The notes beneath the pieces were generated by a model that was not told the DNA's origin, made no database searches, and saw only the letters and a list, made by a program, of their open reading frames with translations. A stretch of DNA of 47,113 nt. Source: Triparma columacea (lineage: Eukaryota > Sar > Bolidophyceae > Parmales > Triparmaceae). Position 1 is the first letter of the stretch. Each line of letters opens with the position of its first letter. The stretch is from positions 4,562 through 51,674 of the forward strand of contig BRYA01000470.1 in NCBI GenBank assembly GCA_030267965.1, in the 5' to 3' direction. The position numbers and the translations under genes were made by a program. Positions 1 through 10,925 of the stretch are shown here, one piece after another.

Positions 1-3000
1 AACATGGAGACAAATACCACTGCTCTCTTGCTTGCTTTTGCAGGTATATATCCATAGAAATCTGGTGATTCTTCTCTCTTTGCAGGGCTTGTGTCCCAGT
101 CATAACTAATTGTTGCAGAGGCAAAGCCTGTTGTAATTGCTGAAACTGCAACAGAAAGCCATGCTGAATTGCCAACCTCTTTGTCACTAGTTGCTATAGC
201 CATGAGTTGGATGATAACTCCAGGGATTGCCTCAGCAAACATCTCAGCCCCTTTCATGTATGACATCTCCACCATTGGGTCAACAGATGTCCCTAACTCT
301 TGTTTTCCTCCATTCGCAACCCTATAAGCATCTACAGCAGGCTTGAAGCCAATCAAAATAGGAGACCATTCCCTCAACACTCTTTTCATTCCCAAATTTT
401 TGTTATTTGCCCAAATGGCCAACATTTGAATCCCCATGGACAATGCCAAACTTGCCAAAGATGCCTTAAAGTACCCATACTTCTTATCAGTCCAAAACAT
501 GTACGTCACATACACATCAGTCAGCAAATCTGCCATACTAGTAATAGCACCAACAGTCACTCTTGCCTTCAACCCCCAAGGAACTTCCTCCAACAGCCTG
601 TAGCTAATTGTCTCAAGCATAGGTCTGAACCATTCATACTCCTCATCAAGCTCCTGTAGAGCAGGGAAATTTAAGATGAAGGCATCAACTGCAGCTATTG
701 GCTGAGTATTAATAGCTAAACTCCTTGCTAAAGACTCTCCAATCTCTCTCCCCTCCTTCTTCCCTACCTCTCTAGCCTTCCCCTTGACATTCCTAAGCCC
801 ATGCAATCTATTTTTCACCATAGCTGCAAGCATTGGTATGACAAACTCGTATTTCTGAGCCACACCGCTCAATATATTGTCATTTATGACAAATTCTCTG
901 ACAGCATGTTCTTTTGCCATTCTCTTCTCTCTCGACTTAACAGCATGTAACATTTGTCTACCTAGCTCCTGTCCTATACGTTTAGGATCTGAGATATCTT
1001 GTAAATTGTCTCTAAAGACGGCTGGAGCTATTCTCACACCATCATCTCCAGTTCCATATCCAATGCTTGCCATCAAAGCACCTCCTACGCCATTTTCTTC
1101 TTCAAGTTCAGCTTTTGCACGCCTGATAGTTTCCTGTTGTCTTAATGTAGCAGTAGGAATGTATTCCACAGGCACTCTAGATTTTGTTGCTTCATCAAAC
1201 CACTCTGGCTTCTCATCCTCCCAGCTATCCCAATTTGCCTCAACCCAAGCTTTCACGTCCGCTTCAATTGATTTCCAGTGATGCTTACTTGTACCAAAAG
1301 TTGCATCTGCTTTGACAGACTCGTTTCCTTCTTTAAATTTCTTGACAGTCAAGTCCTTACCCCTTTGCAAGCTGTAGAAGGTGCCCCAATATTTTTTCTC
1401 AATGCTCACGAAAAATACAGCAATCAACACAACTGTACATGGTATAAATATTCCAACTACTTTCCATGCAAATCTAAGCACCTCGCCTGCAACGTCTCCA
1501 CTTTCAGCTATAATTATAACTACTGGAAGACTTCCCATTGTCAACACAAATCCAAACATCCAATACATCCCTCCAACCTCATTTGGGTGCCTAAACTGCA
1601 CAATTGATGTAAAGTCTGTCACAACTTTCACCGACACTCTGCTAACAATGCTACTCACTATTTCTGTATTGCCACCAACAGGAATCCAATACCAAAAGTC
1701 TCCTCTTAAGACCTTCACCAACAAGTACAGAAGTATATCAGCACCAACATAGAGAGAGACCCATGTACCACCAAGGAGCCCTAATACAACTATTGTCATG
1801 CACCTTATCACAAGCATACATGCGCTAAAGAACATCATTGCAACAAAAATGATAGATCTCTTGGTGGGATTTGCAGGCACATACCCATAGAAGTCAGGCA
1901 CTTGCTCTCTCTTCACTGGGTCAGTGTCCCAGTCATAACTTATAGTTGCAGATGCATAGCCTGTTGTCAATGCTGAAACAATAAGTGAGGCCCAAGCTGC
2001 ATCCGCAACGTCTTCTTTACTTGTTGCTATTGCCGTAAGTTGGATAATCACACCAGGTATGGCTTCTGCAAACATCTCAATCCCTTTCATATAAGTTAAC
2101 TCAGTCAGAGCATCAATTGCTTGTCCAGCCTCTGGTTTTTCTCCCTTTGCAACCCTGTAAGCATCAACAGCAGGTTTAAATCCAATCAAAATAGGAAACC
2201 ATTCCCTCATCACCCTCTTCATCCCCAACTTTCTATTTTGACCCCAAACAGCAAACATCTGAAACCCAATTGATACCATCAAACTTGCCAAAGATGCCCT
2301 AAAGTACCCATACTTCTTATCACTCCAAAACATGTACGTCACATACACATCAGTGAGCAAATCAAACATAGATGTAACAGCACCAACAGTAACTCTAAAA
2401 AACAACCCCCACGGAGCTGCTTTTATAACACCCTTCCCTATCTCTACAAACATGCCCTCCATCCATGGAAACTCCTCAAACAGCTCCCCAACAGCCCTGT
2501 TCTGCAATTTCCACATATCTACCCCAGCCTTTATCACCTTCCTGCTCTTCAAACAAGGCATCAAGTTGTTCCCAATCACCCTTGCCTCCTTCTCATCTAC
2601 ACACTCAAGCTTAGTAGACACTGAACTGTTGAAGCTGTACTCACAAAGCCTTGCCCTCTTCAGCAGAGTGACAAACCAAGGGTACTTCTTCACAACCTCT
2701 CTCAAAGCGATATTCTCGTTGCAAACCTCCTCAACATGTCTCTCCTTATCCTTCCTTGAGTGTGCTCCTCCAAGTTGTCCTCCATCCCAAACCAAATCAG
2801 CACCCAAGGCCTCGCCATCTTGCTTAGACAACTTCATTAAAGGGATAAGGTCAATAAAGTATCGTTGTGCTTCAGCAGCCTCGTCTAGGTGCCTCTCCAG
2901 AGTTGATTTTGTTGCCTCCACACTCACAGAGCTACCAAGCTCTACCTTGGTGACAAATTCTACCTTGGTTGCCTTCTCTCCCCTTTTTGTGAACTTTATT

Positions 3001-6000
3001 GCGACTTCTTCAAATGCCCTTTGTGCAGTAGATCTCTGAGTGTTGCTCACAGCATTTTTTCTCTCTATATTCTCCATTATTGGCTCCATTATAATTACAA
3101 TAGTATTTTCATCCATCTTGTGCAATTCCATCACATTCCAGAACTCTCTATCTCTGTTCTTGATATCTTGTTTTGACTCCAACTTCTGCCTTCTCCTCAC
3201 AACCATTTCCCATGCCCCCTTCTTCTCCTCAACAACCCTCTCAATGTCTCCTGTTGTTTCTTGATGGACTCTGCTCTCAAAGTCCCAGAAGTAGGCAGCA
3301 GCTTCCTCCAAACCTGCTCTAACTGTCACTGTTGTCTTTCCCCGTCCCTCCCCCTTCTCTTCTACCTTAATCCAGGTATCTGAAAGAGGGAATGCACCTT
3401 TAACATTTTGTTTGCCTTCAACCTCTAGGAACTTAGCATCAAATGTCTCAGTGGACATTTCTTTGATTTCACCTATTCCCCTTATTATCTGGATCCTTGT
3501 TGAAGATTCAATGTCTCTGCTTCTGTCAAACTTCTTCCTCAAGTTTGAGCCTTGTGCAAGAAACCTTTGTGCAATCTTGTTCAGGACGGAAGAGAAGAAT
3601 ACACCACCAAGGTCTATCTTTGTTGCAAAAGTCACTGATGTTTGTGGCACACCTCTAATAGGGTCAAGTGGCTCAAACACCCATACTGTGTGTACCTTCA
3701 TTAGCACATTCCTAGCCTTCACTGGAAAGTCTACCTGAAGTTCATCTGTGTCTGCAACATCAATGATAACTTTGCCATCATCTTGCTTGTACCAGGTAAC
3801 TTTACTCCGACCATCACGTGGAGAAAAACCACGGGGACCAAGTCCCCTCGTTGTCACATAGTAGTTGGTGTGAGGATTTACTTTGATGACTTTCAAGAAG
3901 GTTATTCCATTCTTCTTAGCTTTCTTAACTTTCTCCCTGCTGTCTAGACCAACTATCTCATTTGCTGCACACTCCTCCACACTCGCATCAACCACAGTAG
4001 TGGCTAATCCAGTGCTAAGACTTGCCCCGTCAACATGAACTAGCTTTATCTTGACCCTCTCATCAGGACTCTTCAGTTCATCAAAGTTCTCATCTTCCTT
4101 GCACTTCTTATAAAACTCCTTCCCCTTCCTGATTGCAGCCTTCTCCTCATCAGTATAATCTTGGGGTTCATTCTTGATGATGTTGACAAGAGAGGCCAGC
4201 GCAGCTTTATCAACCTCTTCGTCTTTCTGGAAAGCGTCTGAAATGCTCTTCACAACTTTCAGTTGATTCGGAACCTTTTTATCAACTAGTTTGATTGGCA
4301 GACTCCCTCCTGCATTAAACTGCTGCAAGAGCTCAATTTTACACTGTGGGAAGCCAACCCCCTGCAATGTTTCTGCTTTGAACAAACCAGTTGTTGTTCC
4401 TCTAATGAACGTTCCTATCCCTCCCCCATAGTCTACTTCTTCGTCCACTGGTGTCCAAGCCACCTCTGAGGTTGTCTCGCCCTTTTGCCATATATATCTC
4501 ACCACAAATTCTCTATTGTGAAGGGGGAAGGGAAATTTCTTCACTGTTGCAAACAGCTTTTCGTTGGTTCTCTCCTCTCTATTTCTAATCTCTAGTCTTG
4601 CAGGATTGCCTTCGCCCCTGTCAATAGTCATCCTTGCCCTGCTGCAATACTCAAAGTACCAAGCAGCGGCTTCCTCTGCAGTACAGTCAGCTGTACCAAC
4701 AGCCCGACCAAGGGCAGCACGGTGATAGCCCTTCTCCTTCTCCTGCTGCTTGTACTTGATCTCCATCTTCACTCCCTCGTAAGGTGACTCAAGAGGCCCC
4801 CATCCTTCTTCATCCTCCCCACCAAAGAGCTCCTCCAACTCCCAAAACACCTTCTTCTGGTCCTCCTCCAACTCACTCCCCTCCCTCATCCTCTCCACCA
4901 GAACCCCCCTGACCTCAGCATCAACTTCCTTCCCATTCCTCCTAAATTTCTCCTGCAACCTGTTGGCCTCAACAAGCTGACTCTTTACAAGGTAGTCAAT
5001 GGCATTGTCCATCAGTGTCTTTTGAAGGCCTTGGAAATGCAGATCAACTGTTTGAATGCGAGTCACTCTACAGACATTTGGAGCAATCTCATCGAAGAAG
5101 TAGACACCTTTAGTCTCCGCCAGCACAAATTCTTCTTTACTGAGGTCCTTGAAGCCTCCTCCTGGGTACTCTGTCAGCGGTACAATTCCTAGCATGTACG
5201 AAGTCTGGCCATTCTCAAGTTTGACTTCCTTCCACACATACCAATTCTCAAAAAGTCGATTAGTGGCGGCAGGGACCTTCACGCCCAAATATTGATGCAA
5301 GCTTCTAGTTCCATCAATATCCTTCCTGATTGCTCTTGGAAGATTGCCATTCTTTGCTTTATGTTTGTTGGAAAATTCAAATGAGTCACGCTCATACATC
5401 TCAGCCAAAATGTCTCGAGCAGACTTGTCTAAGGTCACACTGTAGGTTCCCCAAACATTCCCAGCCTCTCTCCATTGGAACTTGTCCACCCCCTCCTTCA
5501 ATGTCCCCTTGACTCTCTTTCCCTTCTCATACAGCTCATTCTCCAACCCTCCAACTCCATCTAGCATGTTCTCCTCCTCAACTGTCAGCGGAGGCGGACT
5601 TGGAATAACATCATTCACAAAGTGCTTCTTCCTCCTCTCATCAACCACCTCAGGCTTGTGAAAGTTCTTCTCAATCTCCTCCATTATACCCTTGATTGAC
5701 ATGTAAACAGTATTGACGTCCCCCCTCCCCTCACTCCTCATCTCCTTGGCTTCCATTGTTCCGACGAGCGTGAGGGCGGTTTGCCCGTATTCGTAGGCCG
5801 CTAGTCTGATCTCCCCATCAATCCTCGCTCTTTGTGCATTCTTCGAACGCACAATCTTGACGAGTTTTGTCTTTGCCTCCTTCGGCAAGCCATTCTCGTC
5901 CTCTGACATTATCTCGATGCACTGGCCTGAGCCTTCATTGCGAACGGTTCTGATTCTAAGGAGATACTCGATGACCGTCGTTCCTTTCAGGAAATACTGC

Positions 6001-6899
6001 CAAAGCACAACCTTTTCATCCTTCTCCTCATGGACAGTGTCACGTAGAAAAACTCCCGCGTTTGATTTGGCAAGGATGTAATCGAGGACAAGCTGCTGCT
6101 CGTCATGAACAATTACGCTGACATTTGCTCTCTTAGTATCCCACGACTGCTCAATGATGCCTTCAACTGCACCACGCTCGACAAGCACACCCACCATCTC
6201 CTCGTGGGCTTGTTTGTGCTTGTATTTCATCTTATGGAAGGTGGTGTGACCAGTGTCATCGTCCATGGCACCCTCGTGGGCTGCAGCAAGGTCTTTTGCG
6301 GCCTCAGGGGCGGCAGTATTCTCTGCGGCAGCCTCAGTTGCGGCGGCACGGTCCACGGCGTCCTCAGGGGCAATGGCGTGGTGTTGGGTTGCCTTAATGG
6401 TTACATCGTTGTCGATTGCAGGCTCAGGAGCTGCTGCGCGATCTGCAGCGGCCCTAAGGATGACGGCATGGTTGTTTACAACCGTGACAATGCCAGCAGC
6501 AGTTGCGCCCTCGCCTGCTGCGTCCTTGACGGCCTCAGGGGCGGCAGTATTCTCCGCGGCAACCTCAGGGGCGTCGACATAGTCTTCGGTGGCCTTGGGG
6601 ACAACGGCGCGGCGTTGTGCTACCTCGATGGTCTCAACGCGGTCGACGGCATGTTCGTGAGCGGCGGCGCGATCTGCAGCGGCCCTAAGGGTGACGGCAA
6701 GGTCATTTACAACTGTGACAATGCCAGCTGCATTTTCGACAAGGTTAGATGCGTCATTGACAGCAGCAGCAAGCTCATTAGCGGTCATAGCGGTAGCAGC
6801 AAAGTCGGACGCATGTTTAGCATTCTCAGCCTTGAGTTTCGCAATCTCCTCGTCCCTCTGCTTCAAGATTGAGGTGAGTAAATCCTCGCGGTCCGACAT
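1..6899 (-). CDS. Giant START-like / multi-pass membrane protein (partial, 3' end beyond window)
   Basis: A single reading frame stays open from the ATG at 6899 to the left edge (at least 2,299 codons) with no intron seen. Residues ~45-210 are Ala-rich, with a 77-residue unit repeated twice. About five START/Bet v1-like lipid-binding modules follow, at roughly 260-385, 450-650, 705-900, 945-1130 and 1170-1350, recognised by fold pattern (for example the stretch REFVVRYIW). Then come a helical linker, a hydrophobic multi-pass block at ~1490-1900 and the start of a second copy at ~2105. The blocks share GAxTSMxDLLTDVYVTYMFW and EAIPGVIIQL. The E-x-x-P-x-x-x-QL and D-x-x-TD patterns recall XK-related scramblases, but that link is tentative. 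A one-block relative lies at 18274-20470. A role in lipid binding or transfer at membranes is inference. The frame is certain; the function is not. Confidence 0.85.
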   Translation of the reverse strand, partial: MSDREDLLTSILKQRDEEIAKLKAENAKHASDFAATAMTANELAAAVNDASNLVENAAGIVTVVNDLAVTLRAAADRAAAHEHAVDRVETIEVAQRRAVVPKATEDYVDAPEVAAENTAAPEAVKDAAGEGATAAGIVTVVNNHAVILRAAADRAAAPEPAIDNDVTIKATQHHAIAPEDAVDRAAATEAAAENTAAPEAAKDLAAAHEGAMDDDTGHTTFHKMKYKHKQAHEEMVGVLVERGAVEGIIEQSWDTKRANVSVIVHDEQQLVLDYILAKSNAGVFLRDTVHEEKDEKVVLWQYFLKGTTVIEYLLRIRTVRNEGSGQCIEIMSEDENGLPKEAKTKLVKIVRSKNAQRARIDGEIRLAAYEYGQTALTLVGTMEAKEMRSEGRGDVNTVYMSIKGIMEEIEKNFHKPEVVDERRKKHFVNDVIPSPPPLTVEEENMLDGVGGLENELYEKGKRVKGTLKEGVDKFQWREAGNVWGTYSVTLDKSARDILAEMYERDSFEFSNKHKAKNGNLPRAIRKDIDGTRSLHQYLGVKVPAATNRLFENWYVWKEVKLENGQTSYMLGIVPLTEYPGGGFKDLSKEEFVLAETKGVYFFDEIAPNVCRVTRIQTVDLHFQGLQKTLMDNAIDYLVKSQLVEANRLQEKFRRNGKEVDAEVRGVLVERMREGSELEEDQKKVFWELEELFGGEDEEGWGPLESPYEGVKMEIKYKQQEKEKGYHRAALGRAVGTADCTAEEAAAWYFEYCSRARMTIDRGEGNPARLEIRNREERTNEKLFATVKKFPFPLHNREFVVRYIWQKGETTSEVAWTPVDEEVDYGGGIGTFIRGTTTGLFKAETLQGVGFPQCKIELLQQFNAGGSLPIKLVDKKVPNQLKVVKSISDAFQKDEEVDKAALASLVNIIKNEPQDYTDEEKAAIRKGKEFYKKCKEDENFDELKSPDERVKIKLVHVDGASLSTGLATTVVDASVEECAANEIVGLDSREKVKKAKKNGITFLKVIKVNPHTNYYVTTRGLGPRGFSPRDGRSKVTWYKQDDGKVIIDVADTDELQVDFPVKARNVLMKVHTVWVFEPLDPIRGVPQTSVTFATKIDLGGVFFSSVLNKIAQRFLAQGSNLRKKFDRSRDIESSTRIQIIRGIGEIKEMSTETFDAKFLEVEGKQNVKGAFPLSDTWIKVEEKGEGRGKTTVTVRAGLEEAAAYFWDFESRVHQETTGDIERVVEEKKGAWEMVVRRRQKLESKQDIKNRDREFWNVMELHKMDENTIVIIMEPIMENIERKNAVSNTQRSTAQRAFEEVAIKFTKRGEKATKVEFVTKVELGSSVSVEATKSTLERHLDEAAEAQRYFIDLIPLMKLSKQDGEALGADLVWDGGQLGGAHSRKDKERHVEEVCNENIALREVVKKYPWFVTLLKRARLCEYSFNSSVSTKLECVDEKEARVIGNNLMPCLKSRKVIKAGVDMWKLQNRAVGELFEEFPWMEGMFVEIGKGVIKAAPWGLFFRVTVGAVTSMFDLLTDVYVTYMFWSDKKYGYFRASLASLMVSIGFQMFAVWGQNRKLGMKRVMREWFPILIGFKPAVDAYRVAKGEKPEAGQAIDALTELTYMKGIEMFAEAIPGVIIQLTAIATSKEDVADAAWASLIVSALTTGYASATISYDWDTDPVKREQVPDFYGYVPANPTKRSIIFVAMMFFSACMLVIRCMTIVVLGLLGGTWVSLYVGADILLYLLVKVLRGDFWYWIPVGGNTEIVSSIVSRVSVKVVTDFTSIVQFRHPNEVGGMYWMFGFVLTMGSLPVVIIIAESGDVAGEVLRFAWKVVGIFIPCTVVLIAVFFVSIEKKYWGTFYSLQRGKDLTVKKFKEGNESVKADATFGTSKHHWKSIEADVKAWVEANWDSWEDEKPEWFDEATKSRVPVEYIPTATLRQQETIRRAKAELEEENGVGGALMASIGYGTGDDGVRIAPAVFRDNLQDISDPKRIGQELGRQMLHAVKSREKRMAKEHAVREFVINDNILSGVAQKYEFVIPMLAAMVKNRLHGLRNVKGKAREVGKKEGREIGESLARSLAINTQPIAAVDAFILNFPALQELDEEYEWFRPMLETISYRLLEEVPWGLKARVTVGAITSMADLLTDVYVTYMFWTDKKYGYFKASLASLALSMGIQMLAIWANNKNLGMKRVLREWSPILIGFKPAVDAYRVANGGKQELGTSVDPMVEMSYMKGAEMFAEAIPGVIIQLMAIATSDKEVGNSAWLSVAVSAITTGFASATISYDWDTSPAKREESPDFYGYIPAKASKRAVVFVSM
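6257..6735 (-). repeat. Duplicated 231-bp coding repeat in the giant ORF
   Basis: Two copies of a 231-bp unit (77 codons) lie in frame in the Ala-rich N-terminal region. Marker strings at 6490 and 6721, and at 6303 and 6534, are each offset by exactly 231 bp. The copies are similar at DNA level, so the duplication is fairly recent. Confidence 0.8.
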
Positions 6900-7567
6900 T
6901 AGCCTGTGAGAGCGCGGCGGGAAACGAAATTGCGGAGAAAAGAGCTGGGTGAGATGCCTCGAAAATAGTATCGTAGGGTAACGATGCCGTAAAAGTCCAA
7001 AATAATGTTATTTCTCAGGCCCCCGAAAGAAATCCCACTTTGCTCATTTTTTCTCATTTTTCTCATTTTCACCAAACGAAATCACCCAGACCGAAGGAAT
7101 CGGCGTTGCGAGGTCACCGACGGGAAGTCACCTGAGGCCTCCCTCCCCTCTCCCATCCGCTCCCCACCTCCCCTCCCCCGGGCCTCCAATCCCACCGCAA
7201 TCCCTCACCTTTCTCGTTCCTATCCTTCCCACTCCTTGACAAGAGTAATTCCCTGCCCTCCTGCCGGTGCCTCGAGAATGGAGAAGCTTAGTCTGGAAGC
7301 CCCAAGTACCTCCTCAGGAGATTAAAACGTTATAAGGCTGATTGAATGTATATATGGAAGAGTCTGATGTGTATAAACAAAGCAGTACGATGTTCAGTTA
7401 GGGTTAGTAGTATATCAAAGAATTTGCCAGGAAGGAGGTGGGGTTTGTTATAATTATAGAACGAGACTTGTACTTAAAAAATGTCTTCTTACATGTCGGC
7501 GTAACGTCCTATTTCTATCTCCTTCCCCTCCTCTCCCTTCTTTCCTCCCCCTCCTTAGTTGTCACAA
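6900..7567. other. Intergenic, no clear gene
   Basis: This lies between the start of the giant gene and the stop of the VPS9 gene, both on the minus strand, so it should hold the giant gene's promoter. A plus-strand Pro/Ser-rich ORF at 7005-7325 has no recognisable domain and probably arises from the C-rich stretch at 7140-7200. The segment 7320-7500 is AT-richer. I see no RNA gene. Confidence 0.5.
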
Positions 7568-10559
7568 TTATTCACACGAATCTTCTTGCTCGTGCTCTCT
7601 CCGTTTCTCCAACATTGTTCTCTCCTTCTCCATCTCCAGTCTCCTCTTCTGCGACGAGTGGAAAAGGGGGGGTTCGTGTTGGTGGGCTTGGACAGCTTTG
7701 TGGGGGTTATGCTGGGGGAAATTCTCACCTCCTTCTCCATCACTCTCCTGTCGTTAAGTAGCCCTTCGACCGTCTTCACAAGCCCCTTGTATTCTGCGAG
7801 CAGGTCTGGGATGTCGCTGACCCGTATATTGCTAGGTTCGGCTGCAAGGAATCTGTAGGTCGGACGGGGGATCTTGTCCATGCTGCCATTTTTCCTTTCC
7901 CCGCTCCCTGATTCCCCCCCGTTTGCGAGGTACTCTTGAAACAGGTTCTCAGTGAGCTGCGACGAGTAGCAAGGCATTAGGTCGTTGCTTTGCGCCTCCC
8001 CGTGCAATAATTAAGTCATTGCTTCGTTCCTCCGTGCTCGCTTTCTCCGTTCTCACCTCGCCTTTCTGCCGCATTTCCCTGACCTTCCTCGCGCTCACTG
8101 GCCTGCGAAAGGTATAGAAAGTTAGCAGTGGTGGTATTGTGATGTTAACTCTTTCGCTACTTGTCTGTTCTCACCTAAACTTTTTTGGAACACACCCTTT
8201 CTCCTCCAGGAGCTTGATAATTTTTTCCATCTCGGGGTCAATTGCGTCGCTGATCACCTCCCTCTCCTCCCCTCCCTCCTTCCCCCTGGTGGCGCCTCCC
8301 CAGCTCTTGTTCCTCTCTGCGCAAAGAGTGGGAGGAGCGAAGCGACGACCGAACGGGGTTGGTTGAAACAGAGCGAGGAGCGAAGCTCAGGAGCTCTAAG
8401 GGTCAGTCCATTCTCACCTAGCTTTGCCAACGCCTCCACCCTCTTCCTCTCCGCCTGCGGGGATGGGGTAGGGGGAGGAGGGGGGGAGGGGGGGGGGAGT
8501 TAGTGGCGCCTCGAGGTATGCCGTTAAGTTTTCCCCCCTTCCCTCCCCAAGTTCTCACCTCCTCCTTGCACGTCTTGATCCCAGCCTCGTAGTCCTCCTT
8601 GCTTATGCTGAGGGAGCTCGCGTCGAGCATCTGCAGGAACTGGACCGCGCTGAACATGTGGGTGAGCACGTACCCCGCCTCGCTCATCATTTGCCTCTCC
8701 TGCGCAAAGTTCTGCACGTAGTCCAAGTTGGAGCTGAACCTGGGAGGGTTGGCGTGCACGATTGCGAGGATGAGGGCGGGCAAGAAGTCGTCCGCGCCTG
8801 GCATTTCCCCGGGCTCGAGGGCCGCGCGGAGGGCGACGGTTATCGAGGAGGAGGCCAGCATTATCTATGGTGGTGGATGGGGAGGGAGGAGGGGTCGGTG
8901 AGAGAGCGGCGATAAGTATACCTGGTAGTGCGGCAATTTCGGTGGCTCCTTTCCTCCCTCTAACGCAACCTTTTCAGCGACTCGTTTCGTTCCCCCCACT
9001 CACCTTCTCCAGCTTCTCAACGGGTGATTTGACGACGTCTACCTGCCTTAGCGCCTCAAGCGGTACCGTCCACAGGTCCTCCGGCGGTGAAATAGACTTG
9101 GTGCTCCCCGTGCTTGCGTTGCTTTCGATCGAGGGCCTCCCCCCCCCGTCCTCCTCCTCCAGTTCCCCCCCCCCCGAGCTGCTCCCCCTCCGGAGGGTCG
9201 CCTCGCTCAAGCACTTTATGTCGAGGTGCTCAAAGTTCATCCACTGAAGGCTGTCGAGCCTGTCCTTCATGGCAGAGTCCTTATCGGGGTCGTAGGAGAG
9301 CTCCCAGGTGCGGGGGTGGCACTTTCGCATTATGAACATCTCAAGGACGGAGCCTAGGACCTCGGGGGGCTGGTCGGCGAAGGAGGGGTGGTTGGTGATG
9401 GCCTCGACGGTCAGGTTGAGGTAAGCGTGGAGCATCTTGGCGGCTTTTGCGGCCTCTTTGTTGACTGCAAAGTTATTCTGTGGGGAGAAGCAAGGGCGTA
9501 GAGAAAGGGAGGGGAGTGGTTGGAATTATTTTCTTACGATAAGGAGGAGGAACGTAGCTGCGACTTGTCAAATAGAGCGATCCGAGGAACGTAGCTGCGA
9601 CTTATCAAATACAGCGATCCGAGGAACGTAGCTGGTACTTATCAAATAGAGCGATCCAAGGAACGTAGCTGGTACTTATCAAGAAGAGCGATCCGAGGAA
9701 CGTAGCTGCGATTATCAAATAGAGCAATCCGAGGAACGTAGCTGCGACTTATCAAATACAGCGATCCGAGGAACGTAGCTGGTGGTACTTATCAAATAGA
9801 GCGATCCTGGTCTCCCTCCTCCCTCCTCACCTCCTCCCCCTCGAATTGCCATGGCGCGATCTTCTTCCTCCTCAGCATTTCCATTCTCCCCTCCACCTCC
9901 CCCACAGTCCCCTCGTAGAAGCACTTCACAAAGTGCATCATCCCCTTCACTGTGTCAGCAGCCGAGGGGGACTCAAGGGTGGCTAGAAAGTCGTCGTAGC
10001 TGCTGCGACCCTCGCTGGGGGTTCCCTCGAGGCCTGAACCGAAGAGCTCCTCCCTCTCATCCTTGCCCATACCCTCCTCCAGGACATCGTGGATGATGGC
10101 GTCCAGCCTGGGAGGTGTAATGTATAGTAAGTAAGTGAATGAGTGCGTTAGTAGTGAGAGTTTTGTAGATTTTAGCGCTTGCCATTTTGATCCCCCCCTG
10201 TTATGCAGTCTCACTCACCTCTCCCTATCCTCCCCTCCCCCCCCTCCCCCAAATAGCATGACCTTGAGGGCATTCTCTGCGTTGGGCATGTGTTGAGCCA
10301 CCAGGGACGTTGACATGACCCTCTCTGTGCATCCGGCTAGAGGGAGATTTGAAGGTGGTGGTGAGGAAGATGATGGTGAGGAAGATGATTGTGAGGATGT
10401 TGTTGTGGCATTTGTTGTGGCATTTGTCGAGAGATTTGTGGGTGTAAGTTTGCCATCTATAAGGCATTCACATCTAATCCATGCTGACCGTGATCTTCTA
10501 GCTTCTAATAGTAGGGTATGTTTTCTTGATGGTGATACTGGTGTAGCATTCTGTTGCAT
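7568..10559 (-). CDS. VPS9-domain Rab5-family guanine nucleotide exchange factor
   Basis: Model: complement of 7568..7648, 7729..7995, 8057..8102, 8175..8316, 8418..8454, 8559..8864, 9004..9477, 9831..10107 and 10219..10559; 1,971 nt, about 656 aa. The VPS9 core is in the 8559-8864 exon: GADDFLPALI, then ANPPRFSSNLDYV, then SEAGYVLTHMFSAVQFLQ. The preceding exon carries the helical bundle typical of Rabex-5-like proteins (SLQWMNFEHLDI, then KSPVEKLEKV). VPS9 proteins load GTP onto Rab5-type GTPases at early endosomes. The N-terminus is Ser/Thr-rich and the C-terminus is a charged coiled coil ending SCE. The start is the first ATG of the open frame. All splice phases agree; the acceptor at 7996 has no pyrimidine tract and is the weakest junction. 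The gene is divergent from the ankyrin-MYND gene at 10926. Confidence 0.85.
9547..9807. repeat. 37-bp minisatellite inside a VPS9-gene intron
   Basis: Seven head-to-tail copies start at 9547, 9584, 9621, 9658, 9695, 9731 and 9768. Each has the form GAGGAACGTAGCTG...CTTATCAAATAGAGCGATCC with a few substitutions. All lie in the intron 9478-9830, so coding is unaffected. Confidence 0.9.
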
Positions 10560-10689
10560 TTGGCCTTAACTTGCCTGCCTTGCTGCTTTGAAGATTTGGA
10601 GAAGTTCGAAGGAAGAGAGGAAATCAGGAGAAAGCCTCAAAAGCCTTCTAAAAACCCTCCCTTTCAAGTTAGAGCAGAACAACCTTTTG

Positions 10690-10925
10690 TCGGGGTCACT
10701 TTTGAGTCCTTCACTTCACCCAAACTTCATCCGACTTATTCTTCATCTCAGACAACAAGCAGAACAGAGCTTTATAGGGGTCGGCGGCAGTCAGTTTTGG
10801 TTGCACCCATATTAGCACCTACACGACACTTCTTCCTCAGTGGAGTAGCTTGAAGGCTTTCTTGATAAGTTTCACGTCGTAATTTACCGCTATAAACTTA
10901 CACTTGGGGGTTGGTTCGCTGAAAA
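10690..10925 (+). promoter_or_regulatory. Conserved upstream region of the ankyrin-MYND family, with TATA-like box
   Basis: This segment is clearly homologous to the reverse complement of about 38700-38985 and partly 34647-34760, the 5' flanks of the two other ankyrin-MYND genes. A TATAAA at 10891-10896 lies about 30 bp before the ATG and recurs in the other copies (34677-34682 and 38778-38783 on the minus strand). Conservation of the flank shows that the duplications carried the promoter along. Promoter activity is inferred from position. Confidence 0.6.

Noticed and set aside
7005..7325. Pro/Ser-rich ORF as a gene
   Set aside because: No domain, no homolog recognised and composition explained by a C-rich stretch; mentioned only in the intergenic entry.
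9547..9807. Possible CRISPR-like array
   Set aside because: Units are contiguous with no spacers, lie in an intron of a eukaryotic gene and have no cas genes nearby.
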